A DNA stretch of 23,816 nt from a virus. Position numbers and translations under genes: made by a program. Under the pieces are notes generated by a model. It did no database searches and was not told where the DNA came from. It saw nothing but the letters and a program-made list of their open reading frames with translations. Of this stretch, positions 8,341 to 14,688 are shown one piece after another. The stretch spans positions 1 through 23,816 of IMG/VR virus record IMGVR_UViG_3300005436_000038. One strand, 5' to 3'. Numbering within the stretch: the first letter of the stretch is position 1; each line of letters starts with the position of its first letter.

Positions 8341-8876
8341 GTCAGCACGTTGAAGTTCAGGATGTCGCGGCCGGGCACGTTGAGCACGAAGCCACCGGTC
8401 AGTCCGTCAGTGAACAGCCGCAGCACCATGTTCTCGATCGGGTCGCCGTAGGATCCGCCGACGCCCTCCGGCAGCACCTGGGCGAGGCTCAGCACGTGCC
8501 CATCGACCGCTGTCACCCCGGTGACGAAGTTGTCGCCGCTGTCGAGCATGATCTGCACGATGTCGCCGGCCGCAAAGCCGGTGGCGTCGTCGACCTCGAT
8601 CTCATCGGTCAGTCGTGCCGAGGGTGCCACCACCCAGGTGCCGACCACGACGAACTGGTTCGCCTGCCGCGGCCGCGCGATGGCGACGCTCTGGTTGTCG
8701 ACGACACCACGCACGAAATCCTGCGGCTGCTGCGGCTCCCAGCGCTTGATATCGACCTGGGCGTTGCCGGTCTGGCCGCCGGGGATGCGACGCGATGCGC
8801 TGACGCGGACCTTGAAGCCGCTCAGATCATCGAGGATGTAATTGTCACCCGGAACGTAGTGGCGATCATCGGCCAT
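8337..8876 (-). CDS. Phage structural protein (MADDRHYVPGD type)
   Basis: A 179-residue protein beginning MADDRHYVPGDNYILDDLSG. Short phage proteins with this opening followed by FKVRVSASRR, a Trp near residue 46, DFVRGV and a RPRQ.N.FVV segment are common next to fibre genes in phages of Rhizobiales and relatives (from memory; no named domain). The second half has alternating strands (EIEVDDATGFAAGDIVQIML, HVLSLAQVLP) and ends in GRDILNFNVLT. The SD GAGG lies close before the ATG. It overlaps the fibre gene by ATGA. It is probably a minor virion protein that links the fibre or capsid module. Function unproven. Confidence 0.78.
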   Translation of the reverse strand: MADDRHYVPGDNYILDDLSGFKVRVSASRRIPGGQTGNAQVDIKRWEPQQPQDFVRGVVDNQSVAIARPRQANQFVVVGTWVVAPSARLTDEIEVDDATGFAAGDIVQIMLDSGDNFVTGVTAVDGHVLSLAQVLPEGVGGSYGDPIENMVLRLFTDGLTGGFVLNVPGRDILNFNVLT

Positions 8877-8891
8877 CGCGCCTCTGGCCGC

Positions 8892-9464
8892 TCATTTGTA
8901 GAAGAAGTTGATGGCGTAGGCGTTGGCAGCCGGCGCGGTCGCGTCGTTATCGGCAAAGCCGGTGGTCACGCACACGGTGATCGCGGTCGAGAACGCCATG
9001 CCGTAGACGTTCATGGAGACATAATTGCCACCAGCCGCGGCCGCCGGGATCATACCCTGATAGACCGGCGTGCCGGCGCCACAGGTCACCGAACCCTGCG
9101 CCGTGTTGTAGAGTTTGATGTAGGCGATGGTCGCCGAATTGTTGAACGCCTCGATGCCATAGAGCTGGCCAGCGGAGGCTTTGATCGCCACCGAGGTGGT
9201 GTCGTTCGCCACCTGCTTGCGCAGCACCGACAGGCCGCCAGAGGTAAACGGCTGCGGCAACACCTGGGCTTGCTTGCTGGCGTTGACACCGATCGTGTTA
9301 CCCGAGGTGATCGCGTCTTGAACGATGACGTTCGAGAGGGTCGCGCCGACGCCGGTGCACGTCGGGCACTGAACAATCTGCTGGCCGGTGGTTGTGTCAT
9401 AAAGCTGGGCACGCGCATCGAAAGACAGCGCCAGCAGAGCAGCGAGGAGAAGGAAACGCCGCAT
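8892..9464 (-). CDS. Putative exported phage structural protein, 190 aa
   Basis: The start used is the ATG at 9462-9464, which overlaps the upstream stop as TGATG; a longer upstream frame reads only Arg-rich shadow sequence. The protein begins MRRFLLLAALLALSFDARAQ, a clear Sec signal peptide with a likely cut near residue 19. The mature part has CPTC near its start, then a beta-rich domain (ASAGQLYGIEAFNNSATIAYIKLYN) with further cysteines in VTCGAG and ITVCVTT. It resembles small phage proteins that describe a scalar field of beta strands, but I do not recognise a named family. It belongs to the run of appendage-type genes with signal peptides in this window. Role unknown, probably a virion surface component. 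Confidence 0.75.
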   Translation of the reverse strand: MRRFLLLAALLALSFDARAQLYDTTTGQQIVQCPTCTGVGATLSNVIVQDAITSGNTIGVNASKQAQVLPQPFTSGGLSVLRKQVANDTTSVAIKASAGQLYGIEAFNNSATIAYIKLYNTAQGSVTCGAGTPVYQGMIPAAAAGGNYVSMNVYGMAFSTAITVCVTTGFADNDATAPAANAYAINFFYK

Positions 9465-9895
9465 CAGATACCCTTCACCAGCGAGAGCACGATCGAATAG
9501 CTGGAGGCGAGGGCGGCACCGATCGTGGTGAACAAGATCTTCCCGGTCGCCCCTGCGGTGTTCGGATTGATGAGCCCCTGAAAGCCTGCGCGCGAGTCGA
9601 GGAAGGCAAACGGACCAGCGCCAGCGCCGGAAGCGATCCAGATATCGACCGCCACGCTCGCGTCCCACTGTATCCGCACCGCCATCGCCCGGATGTCGTA
9701 GGTCAGGTCGACGATTTTCATGTGCACGCCGGGATAGATCGTCTGCCCCTGCTGAACGACACCGAGCGGTCCGCTGCTCGATCCATCGACCTTGACGACG
9801 CCGCTCTCCCCCGTGCCATCGGACACGTTGGTGAACTTGTAGACAACGCGCCTGGGCCCGTTCTCTAGCAGCTGGCTTGTTACGACATCGGCCAA
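9464..9895 (-). CDS. Conserved-type phage minor structural protein (MADVVTSQ type), TTG start
   Basis: A 143-residue beta-rich protein. The start codon is TTG at 9893-9895, with GGGAG about 9 nt upstream. The N-terminus MADVVTSQLLENGPR with YKFTNVSDGTGES matches a phage protein type that I remember as frequent next to capsid genes, which supports the TTG. The middle has VHMKIVDLTYDIRAMAVRIQWDA, a strand pattern expected in a small jelly roll. It ends in ILFTTIGAALASSYSIVLSLVKG. It could be a capsid decoration or tail component. It is separated by 15 nt from the upstream gene and overlaps the exported 190-residue gene by 1 nt. Confidence 0.8.
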   Translation of the reverse strand: MADVVTSQLLENGPRRVVYKFTNVSDGTGESGVVKVDGSSSGPLGVVQQGQTIYPGVHMKIVDLTYDIRAMAVRIQWDASVAVDIWIASGAGAGPFAFLDSRAGFQGLINPNTAGATGKILFTTIGAALASSYSIVLSLVKGI

Positions 9896-9910
9896 GGCCG
9901 GCGCTCCCGC

Positions 9911-10393
9911 TTACCCGTGCTTCAGCGAAGCGATCTGATAGACCTGCGCCGAGGTCGGCGTGATCCCTGCGGTGGTGACGTTGGCGAAGTTGATGGCGAT
10001 GGTGCCAGCCGCCGAGACGCGCGCGCCACCGATAACGATGCCCGCGTTGGTGGTCGGCTTCTGCACCCCGATGATGATATCGGCGGTGCCGAGGTTGGCG
10101 ACCGCGAAGGTCTGCTCAGCGGAGGCGTTGGCTGCCACGGAAGCGACCGTCAGGGTGGCGTTCTGCACGAAGATGCCGGTGATCGCGGTGGACGTGCCGA
10201 CGTTCAGTGTGTCGGCGTTGGTGATTGTGCCGGTCAGCGTCCCGACGTGCTCGATGGTAGAGACGAGCGTCGATACGGTGCCGGTGGTGATGGTGCCGAC
10301 AGCAGCGGTCAGCGTCCCGGAGGCCGGGAAGTCGATCGAGGTTGCACTGATCGTCGAAGTCGAGATCCCGTTGGGGAAATTGGTCAGCGTCAT
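9911..10393 (-). CDS. Phage structural / fibre-like protein, 160 aa
   Basis: A 160-residue Thr/Ala/Ile-rich protein opening MTLTNFPNGISTSTISATS, a start often seen in small phage virion proteins. Residues 20-90 are repeat-like short strands (GTLTAAVGTITTGTVSTL, VGTLTGTITNADTLNVG), suggesting a trimeric beta fibre or decoration spike. The second half (FAVANLGTADIIIGVQKP to INFANVTTAGITPTSAQVYQIASLKHG) looks like a compact end domain. A strong SD AGGAG lies 6 nt before the ATG. It is the first gene after the major capsid protein and a hairpin. Function inferred only from composition and place. Confidence 0.75.
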   Translation of the reverse strand: MTLTNFPNGISTSTISATSIDFPASGTLTAAVGTITTGTVSTLVSTIEHVGTLTGTITNADTLNVGTSTAITGIFVQNATLTVASVAANASAEQTFAVANLGTADIIIGVQKPTTNAGIVIGGARVSAAGTIAINFANVTTAGITPTSAQVYQIASLKHG

Positions 10394-10419
10394 GGTCTAC
10401 TCCTGCTTAGGCCAAGCAG

Positions 10420-10447
10420 CCCCTCCCGGCCGGTGAAACCGGAGGGG
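10420..10447 (-). terminator. Hairpin between capsid gene and next gene
   Basis: A strong inverted repeat lies in the 100-bp gap between the capsid gene stop and the next start. The outer arms CCCCTCC and GGAGGGG can pair. An alternative inner stem CCGGT-gaa-ACCGG is also possible. No T tract follows on the minus strand. It may attenuate transcription or protect the abundant capsid mRNA 3' end instead of being a true terminator. Confidence 0.45.
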
Positions 10448-10493
10448 TGCCAGCCACCGACGTGGTGATGTGCGCCAGCACCACGCCGCTAGA

Positions 10494-11399
10494 TCAGACG
10501 CCCGCGTTACCGTAGACGCCGCGCCAGTCAGCCCAGAAGCCCGAATATCTTTCGTAACAGGCTGCCTTGGCGTTCCGGGTGTCGAAGTCGTTGTCCTGGT
10601 CGAAGCTGATCGCGTCACGCTCGAAGTAGGTGACCGCGTTCGGCACGTTGGTGCGGATGAAGTAGGCCGTCGCCGAGGTGAAGTAGTGGTTCACCTTGAT
10701 GCCGCGGGGGAACGCCCCGGTCGCGCGCAGCACGTTGATCGCGTTGTTGGCGGTGTCGTTCTGCAGCACCGAGTTGTAGATCCGGTTCGCCTCGAACCAC
10801 AGCTGTGGAGGCACGTGTAGTGACAGCGGCAACGCCGAGATGCGCATGCCGCGGTTGTTCTGACACTGCATGATCTGGATGACCATGTCCTCGACCGCGA
10901 CCTCGCTGATATCCGCAGCGGAGCCGAGATTGGACTGGTTGCCGGACATGGTCGGGTGCGCGTTGGACACCAGCGCGACGCCATCGGCGCCGAGCGCTGA
11001 GCCAGAAAACGCAAGATTGTAGACGCCAGCTAGGACATTCTCTTTGGTCTGTCGCATGCTGAACGCCAGCTGTGCCGCTCGCCGCTTCGAAACAACCTCG
11101 TAGAGGTCATCGCGAAGCTCCTCGTATGTCACAATGTAGCCGAGTGCATACGCGACGTGGGTGAAGCGGGAGACGGCACCTTGCGCCTCAATATCGTAGA
11201 AAATCTGCGCGCCCTGCGGCTTGACCGGAGCCAGACCGAAGCCGGTGATCTCCACTTCCTCTTCGTAGGCCTTGTCAGACGTCTGCTTGTCGAAGAGGTC
11301 CAGATACTCGACCGGGTGCTCGTTATACGAACGACCCCAGAAGGCCTTGATCCCAGGCCACAGTGCCTTGGGATGCGTGCCAGTGGTGATGACTGCCAT
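10494..11399 (-). CDS. Major capsid protein
   Basis: A 301-residue protein that I recognise as a phage major head protein. It opens MAVITTGTHPKALWPGIKAF, has the E-loop-like acidic segment DKQTSDKAYEEEVEITGFG (about 37-55), a GYIVTYEELRDDLYEVV helix (near 90) and a long spine helix region RRAAQLAFSMRQTKENVLA (about 106-124). Then VSNAHP and a C-terminal PNAVTYFERDAISFDQDNDFDTRN segment follow, as in HK97-fold capsids of the Mu gpT-like kind. The length fits. The SD GGGAG is 8 nt before the ATG. The neighbours are a putative capsid-associated gene upstream and a hairpin downstream, consistent with the most highly expressed late gene. A 33-residue peptide elsewhere in the window copies its first 13 residues. 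Confidence 0.88.
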   Translation of the reverse strand: MAVITTGTHPKALWPGIKAFWGRSYNEHPVEYLDLFDKQTSDKAYEEEVEITGFGLAPVKPQGAQIFYDIEAQGAVSRFTHVAYALGYIVTYEELRDDLYEVVSKRRAAQLAFSMRQTKENVLAGVYNLAFSGSALGADGVALVSNAHPTMSGNQSNLGSAADISEVAVEDMVIQIMQCQNNRGMRISALPLSLHVPPQLWFEANRIYNSVLQNDTANNAINVLRATGAFPRGIKVNHYFTSATAYFIRTNVPNAVTYFERDAISFDQDNDFDTRNAKAACYERYSGFWADWRGVYGNAGV

Positions 11400-11423
11400 A
11401 TGCGGGGCTCCCTGCTGGCTCGC

Positions 11424-12026
11424 TCAGACGCCGGTGAGGTTCAACATCGAATGCAGGTTGAACTTGACCAACCATTTCGCATTCGTTGCGGCGACTGTGT
11501 TGTCGACCTCCTGGAGGCCCTGGATGATGCGCATCTGTAGGGTGTTGGCGGTGTCCAGCGTGGAGCTGTCGAGCTGCCAACCGGACTGGCCGGTGACGGT
11601 CGAGCCGGTGCCGGCGATCAGATCGACGTTGCGTCCCGAGGCGCCTGCCACCATCGAGCCACCACCGCTATCTTCCTGCGCCGCGTAGAGCAGCGTCGGA
11701 TCGTCGGTGACGTAGATGTAGGCCGCGGTCGTTGCCGGCAGATACGCGTTGTTGCTCTGCAGCACCGGGATGGTTGCCATGCCGGCGTTGTTCGCCCGCC
11801 CGGCGAAGGTGCCGAGCGAATAGGCGCCGCCAGCAGCTGTGCCGATGACCACCGCCTGGACGCCGTTGCCGTCCGAGCTGTTGGTTATCAGCTTGACTGG
11901 GTCGCCAAAGAACAACGCGGTCGCGTTGCCCACCGGCACGTAGTAGACGCGGACAGCACCGTTGTAGGGCGCACCGCTCGTGTATGCGTATGGACGCAGC
12001 CCATACGGGGTGTTCGGGTTCGCCAT
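11424..12026 (-). CDS. Capsid-associated structural protein (possible decoration/cement protein)
   Basis: A 200-residue protein opening MANPNTPYGLRPYAYTSGAP, then YNGAVRVYYVPVGNATALFFGDPVKLI. This type of protein sits just upstream of the major capsid gene in many podo- and siphophages. The middle is beta-rich with ATTAAYIYVTDDPTLLYAAQEDSG (about 100-123), and the end has NAKWLVKFNLHSMLN. The strand pattern and position suggest a capsid stabilising or decoration protein, but the exact role is not known to me. A very good SD GGAGG lies 8 nt before the ATG. It follows a 151-bp gap with two hairpins, so it may start a separate capsid transcription unit. Confidence 0.8.
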   Translation of the reverse strand: MANPNTPYGLRPYAYTSGAPYNGAVRVYYVPVGNATALFFGDPVKLITNSSDGNGVQAVVIGTAAGGAYSLGTFAGRANNAGMATIPVLQSNNAYLPATTAAYIYVTDDPTLLYAAQEDSGGGSMVAGASGRNVDLIAGTGSTVTGQSGWQLDSSTLDTANTLQMRIIQGLQEVDNTVAATNAKWLVKFNLHSMLNLTGV

Positions 12027-12062
12027 GCGGCGGCCTCCAAAAGCGCACCGCGCATGCGTAAG

Positions 12063-12101
12063 GACCGCGCAGACGCGCGGTCTCGAACGCTCACACGAGC
12101 G
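12063..12101 (-). promoter_or_regulatory. Two consecutive perfect hairpins upstream of the capsid genes
   Basis: The 151-bp gap before the capsid-associated gene holds two back-to-back inverted repeats. The first (12063-12082) is GACCGCGC-AGAC-GCGCGGTC, an 8-bp perfect stem with a 4-nt loop. The second (12088-12101) is CGCTC-ACAC-GAGCG. Neither is followed by a T tract on the minus strand. They could mark the end of the scaffold message, stabilise the capsid mRNA 5' end, or bind a protein. I see no clear promoter boxes. Confidence 0.45.
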
Positions 12102-12177
12102 GATTGATTGGGGTGTTCAGCCTGTCTGGCGAGCCGCTCGGCGGGTTTTCTGACCGTGCGCGCCCGTAGGCGATGTC

Positions 12178-12669
12178 TTAGCGGCGACCACCCGATTCAA
12201 TCGAGATGGGCCCGCGCTGTGATCCAGCATAACGGAGAGATCCATCGCGTCCCGTCGGACGCTCAAACTCACCGCGCTGAATTTGGCCTAACTGTTCCAT
12301 GACCTCCGAGTCCTGGGCGGCCATGTCCTCCTTGTGCCACTGTTCCGGTGTCTCCATCAAGTATGCTGTGAGCGGACCGCCACCACGCGATATCCCCACA
12401 ACCGTGCATACAGGCTTCCCCGCATCATCATGGACGTGGTCGTAGCCCGCCTCCTGCGCGCGCATCAGCCTGCCCGGCTCGTCGTTGAACCAGTGGCGGT
12501 GGAAGCCTTCGCGCGAGGGCCATGTGAGTTTCTGCTCGCGGCCACCGAACGGCTTGCGCACCCGCTGCGGCCGATCCGGCAAACTGGTTTCACCTGGAAC
12601 CGCCAGCTCAGCAGGTGTCATACGGCGGCGCTGAGCTGCAGCGTCGTTCAAAGGGGTGCGTTCGGACAT
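12178..12669 (-). CDS. Conserved-type phage protein between scaffold and capsid genes
   Basis: A 163-residue basic, hydrophilic protein. The core is REGFHRHWFNDEPGRLMRAQ followed by EAGYDHV, a Gly-rich turn (GISRGGGPLTAYLMETP) and an amphipathic helix EQWHKEDMAAQDSEVMEQLG. This pattern (HWFND.PGR, LMAYLM-like strand, helix) is familiar from small phage proteins encoded beside the scaffold or capsid gene, but they have no known function. The C-terminus reads YAGSQRGPISIESG. The stop of the upstream gene and this start are adjacent (TAGATG). It might be a capsid assembly cofactor; this is inference from position. Confidence 0.78.
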   Translation of the reverse strand: MSERTPLNDAAAQRRRMTPAELAVPGETSLPDRPQRVRKPFGGREQKLTWPSREGFHRHWFNDEPGRLMRAQEAGYDHVHDDAGKPVCTVVGISRGGGPLTAYLMETPEQWHKEDMAAQDSEVMEQLGQIQRGEFERPTGRDGSLRYAGSQRGPISIESGGRR

Positions 12670-12945
12670 CTATGCCTCCGTAGCGACACGGCGATAGACC
12701 GCGTCGAACTCCTCGGTCGGCATCCAGGTCTCGAACCCGTTGTCGAACCGGATGTAATAGCCACCGGTGGGTGGGGTATTGGGTGCGACGCGCCCGGCGA
12801 GCCACGGGTGCACGTCGACGATCAGTCCGCAGGCGAGCTGCCAGCGGAACAGCACCAACTCGCTGCCCTCGAGCACCTCGGCGATCTGGTCGGCGGAGAC
12901 GTGGGCGAAGCTTTCCCAGCGCGGCAATGCGATCTCGTCGCTCAT
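12670..12945 (-). CDS. Small phage protein, 91 aa
   Basis: A 91-residue acidic protein (MSDEIALPRWESFAHVSADQ). It has a helix AEVLEGSELVLFRWQLACG, then a strand LIVDVHPWLAGRV, and ends GGYYIRFDNGFETWMPTEEF with a short helix DAVYRRVATEA. I do not recognise a family. The compact alternating pattern and the ATGA overlap with the scaffold gene upstream and direct TAGATG junction downstream support a real gene. It is translated together with the scaffold, so a head-assembly role is possible. Confidence 0.75.
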   Translation of the reverse strand: MSDEIALPRWESFAHVSADQIAEVLEGSELVLFRWQLACGLIVDVHPWLAGRVAPNTPPTGGYYIRFDNGFETWMPTEEFDAVYRRVATEA

Positions 12946-13838
12946 GCCTCGCCCTCCGCTTCCCAGTAGTATTGGGCGAACTCTTCCTTGGTGAACGAGC
13001 TGCCCTTGCCGTCCAGCATCTTCCGCTGGCGCTCATACTCACGCTTGTGCTCAGCCGGGATCGCCTCGAACGAGCGCGGTCCGGCACGCCGCTCGGGCGC
13101 TGAGCTGGACGCCATGACCTGGGGCGCCGAGCTGCGGCGGTTGTCCTCGTAGTCGGCCCCGTTGCCGTTGCTCCGAGCCTGCCGGCGCGGGAAGTGCTCC
13201 GGGAAGCGCCGGGCGATGCGGTTCTCGACCTCGGCGAGATGCTCCTCCAGGCTGTCGCCGGGGAACTCCTTCTCGACCACGCTGAGTGCCGCAACCGCGG
13301 CGGCATTGGCCTCAGGGTCGCGGTTGAACCACGTATTGCGCCGCACCCAGGCGGTCACCACCGGGTTGACCTCGTTGGTCGACGCGGCGGCGTTCTGGCG
13401 CTGCTGGGCAGGCTCCGGCTCAGGCGGTGGACCCAGTGACTGGATCTCAGCCTCAACCCGGTTGAAGGTGTCTGCGTCGCCCTGGGAGACCGCCTCTGCA
13501 CGCTTCTGCTGCAGCTCGCGCATCGCCCGGTCGTAGCCGACCTTCTCGGCCTTCCTTGTGCGCGAGACCAGATCACCGAGCAGTTTCTGCTGGTCGGTCA
13601 TCTGCTCCTTGAGCCCGGTCACCGTGCGATCGAGGGCGCGGTTGCGCTCCTGCAGCAGCGGCAGCATGCGCTCGGCACGCTCGACGAAGGTTGGGGCGTC
13701 GACCCAGCGTTCGGCCTCACCTCGGAACACCTCGCGCGGTGTCCAGCCCATATTGCGGGCGCGGGCCTCGATTTCCGGGCTGACCTCGGGCGCAGCTACA
13801 GCGCCGTCATCAGCCGTTTCTTGAGCCGTCCCTGACAT
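12942..13838 (-). CDS. Capsid scaffolding protein
   Basis: A 298-residue highly charged protein with the profile of phage scaffolds. It starts MSGTAQETADDGAVAAPEVSP and has a GWTPREVFRGEAERWVDAPTF segment. A long coiled coil follows (residues about 55-135: LQERNRALDRTVTGLKEQMT, then RKAEKVGYDRAMRELQQKRAEA). A disordered Pro/Gln linker comes next, then a basic region rich in Arg and Asn. The C-terminus holds helix-forming EHKREYERQRKMLD and FTKEEFAQYYWEAEGEA, where scaffolds usually touch the coat. The order portal, scaffold, coat fits. Upstream is a strong hairpin; the SD (GGATACC) is weak. Scaffolds vary in sequence, so the call rests on composition, coiled coil and position. Confidence 0.82.
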   Translation of the reverse strand: MSGTAQETADDGAVAAPEVSPEIEARARNMGWTPREVFRGEAERWVDAPTFVERAERMLPLLQERNRALDRTVTGLKEQMTDQQKLLGDLVSRTRKAEKVGYDRAMRELQQKRAEAVSQGDADTFNRVEAEIQSLGPPPEPEPAQQRQNAAASTNEVNPVVTAWVRRNTWFNRDPEANAAAVAALSVVEKEFPGDSLEEHLAEVENRIARRFPEHFPRRQARSNGNGADYEDNRRSSAPQVMASSSAPERRAGPRSFEAIPAEHKREYERQRKMLDGKGSSFTKEEFAQYYWEAEGEA

Positions 13839-13912
13839 TGTTGCGGTATCCAGTCCATGCGGTTATGGTTACGACCGCTGTCGTGTGACTGGCTTCCTTA
13901 TGGGACGAAGAG

Positions 13913-13941
13913 ACGACGCCCGATTTTCCCCCGGGCGTCGT
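13913..13941 (-). terminator. Terminator-like hairpin after the GroES-like gene
   Basis: A 10-bp perfect stem, ACGACGCCCG paired with CGGGCGTCGT, with a 9-nt loop. It begins 4 nt after the TAA of the GroES-like gene. On the minus strand the stem is followed by CTCTTCG, a weak T tract. On the plus strand it is followed by TTCGTT. It may end or attenuate the portal-groES message ahead of the scaffold, or work in both directions. Confidence 0.6.
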
Positions 13942-13945
13942 TTCG

Positions 13946-14341
13946 TTATTCAGGCGGCAAAGCGACCGCTCCGACACAGCGCTGCGACACCAGTCGATAG
14001 GTCATCCCATCGACGCCCTGCAACACCTGACCGGCGTATCTCTCGATGTAGACACGGTCTCCCGGCTCCGGCCGCTGGCCCGACCACATGCGCCGCGCGT
14101 CATCGTCCCAGATGAACGCTGCCGGACCGAGCGCCACCACGACACCGGTCTCGCCGGCAAGGCTTTGTCGATCGGCGGCAACGTCGGGGATATGGACGCC
14201 GCCCGAGGTGATCGAAGCATGCTCGTCCATGCGCACCATCACCTTGTCATCGAGCGGCTGGTAGCCCGAACGGTTCACGCCGTCCCAGGGCGCGGTGACG
14301 AACTCGCGCTGATCGCCCGTTATCAGTCGGCCTTCCTTCAC
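13946..14341 (-). CDS. GroES-like co-chaperonin (phage-encoded Cpn10)
   Basis: A 131-residue protein. GroES/Cpn10 features are visible in order: YQPLDDKVMVRMDEHASITSG near residues 27-47 (family: P..DRV.V), then GVHIPDVAADRQSLAGETGVVVALGP (mobile loop region followed by the G.V.A.G strand), GDRVYIERYAGQ (family GD.V.F..Y.G), and a last strand YRLVSQRCVGAV. GroES is about 97 residues; here there are N-terminal (about 25) and mid-domain (FIWDDDARRMWSGQ) extensions. Phage relatives such as T4 gp31 replace host GroES to fold the capsid protein in GroEL. I chose the GTG at 14341, which overlaps the upstream stop as GTGA; an earlier ATG adds only Arg-rich shadow sequence. The mobile loop is not the classic IVL form. 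Confidence 0.82.
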   Translation of the reverse strand: MKEGRLITGDQREFVTAPWDGVNRSGYQPLDDKVMVRMDEHASITSGGVHIPDVAADRQSLAGETGVVVALGPAAFIWDDDARRMWSGQRPEPGDRVYIERYAGQVLQGVDGMTYRLVSQRCVGAVALPPE

Positions 14342-14688
14342 GCAGTCGTCTCCTCTGCCTCTGGCATCAGTTCGTAGAAGATCAACAAGTGCTCGAATTG
14401 CAGCGCTACGAGTTCGTTGCACATCAATACGCGCCCCCGCGCCTCGTTCTCCTGCAGGGTGGTGAGCTCACCGCCCTCGAACGCCTCGAGCGCGCCGCGG
14501 CGCAGGCTGTCGCGGTAGTCATCCAGGAACCGCAGCACCACCCGCGTTACCGGGTGGTGTCGCCAAGCCTGGAACTCCGGCTCCCGCAAGTCCCTGAGCG
14601 ATGCTTGCCGCAGCTGGAGAATTTCGGGCGGCGGTGGCTGGAGAATTTTCCACAGGTTCGGACTCGGAGGTGGTGTTGAGGAGGTCAA
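14338..14688 (-). CDS. Small phage protein overlapping the portal 3' end, 116 aa
   Basis: A 116-residue protein whose first 170 nt lie inside the end of the portal gene in another frame. The N-terminus is Pro-rich (MTSSTPPPSPN). The rest is helical: LRDLREPEFQAWRHHPVTRVV, then FLDDYRDSLRRGALEAF, then NELVALQFEHLLIFYELMPE. Small proteins with a HPVTRVVL..LDDYRD-like helix next to the portal are common in such phages, with no known role. From about 14640 downward the G/C third-position preference is in this frame and not in the portal frame. It ends in a GTGA overlap with the GroES-like gene. Confidence 0.7.
   Translation of the reverse strand: MTSSTPPPSPNLWKILQPPPPEILQLRQASLRDLREPEFQAWRHHPVTRVVLRFLDDYRDSLRRGALEAFEGGELTTLQENEARGRVLMCNELVALQFEHLLIFYELMPEAEETTA

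Noticed and set aside
7217-8353. 378-codon plus-strand ORF
   Set aside because: Antisense of the repeat-built fibre gene; Pro/Val/Ala composition mirrors its Gly/Thr/Ala codons. Start and stop do not fit any operon.
8496-9500. 334-codon plus-strand ORF
   Set aside because: Runs antisense across three supported minus-strand genes with clear starts, overlaps and a signal peptide; composition is Arg/His/Gly/Asp shadow.
12120-12145. Possible plus-strand terminator (GC-rich segment followed by TTTTC)
   Set aside because: The arms do not form a good stem (3-4 bp with tiny loop), and no plus-strand gene ends there.
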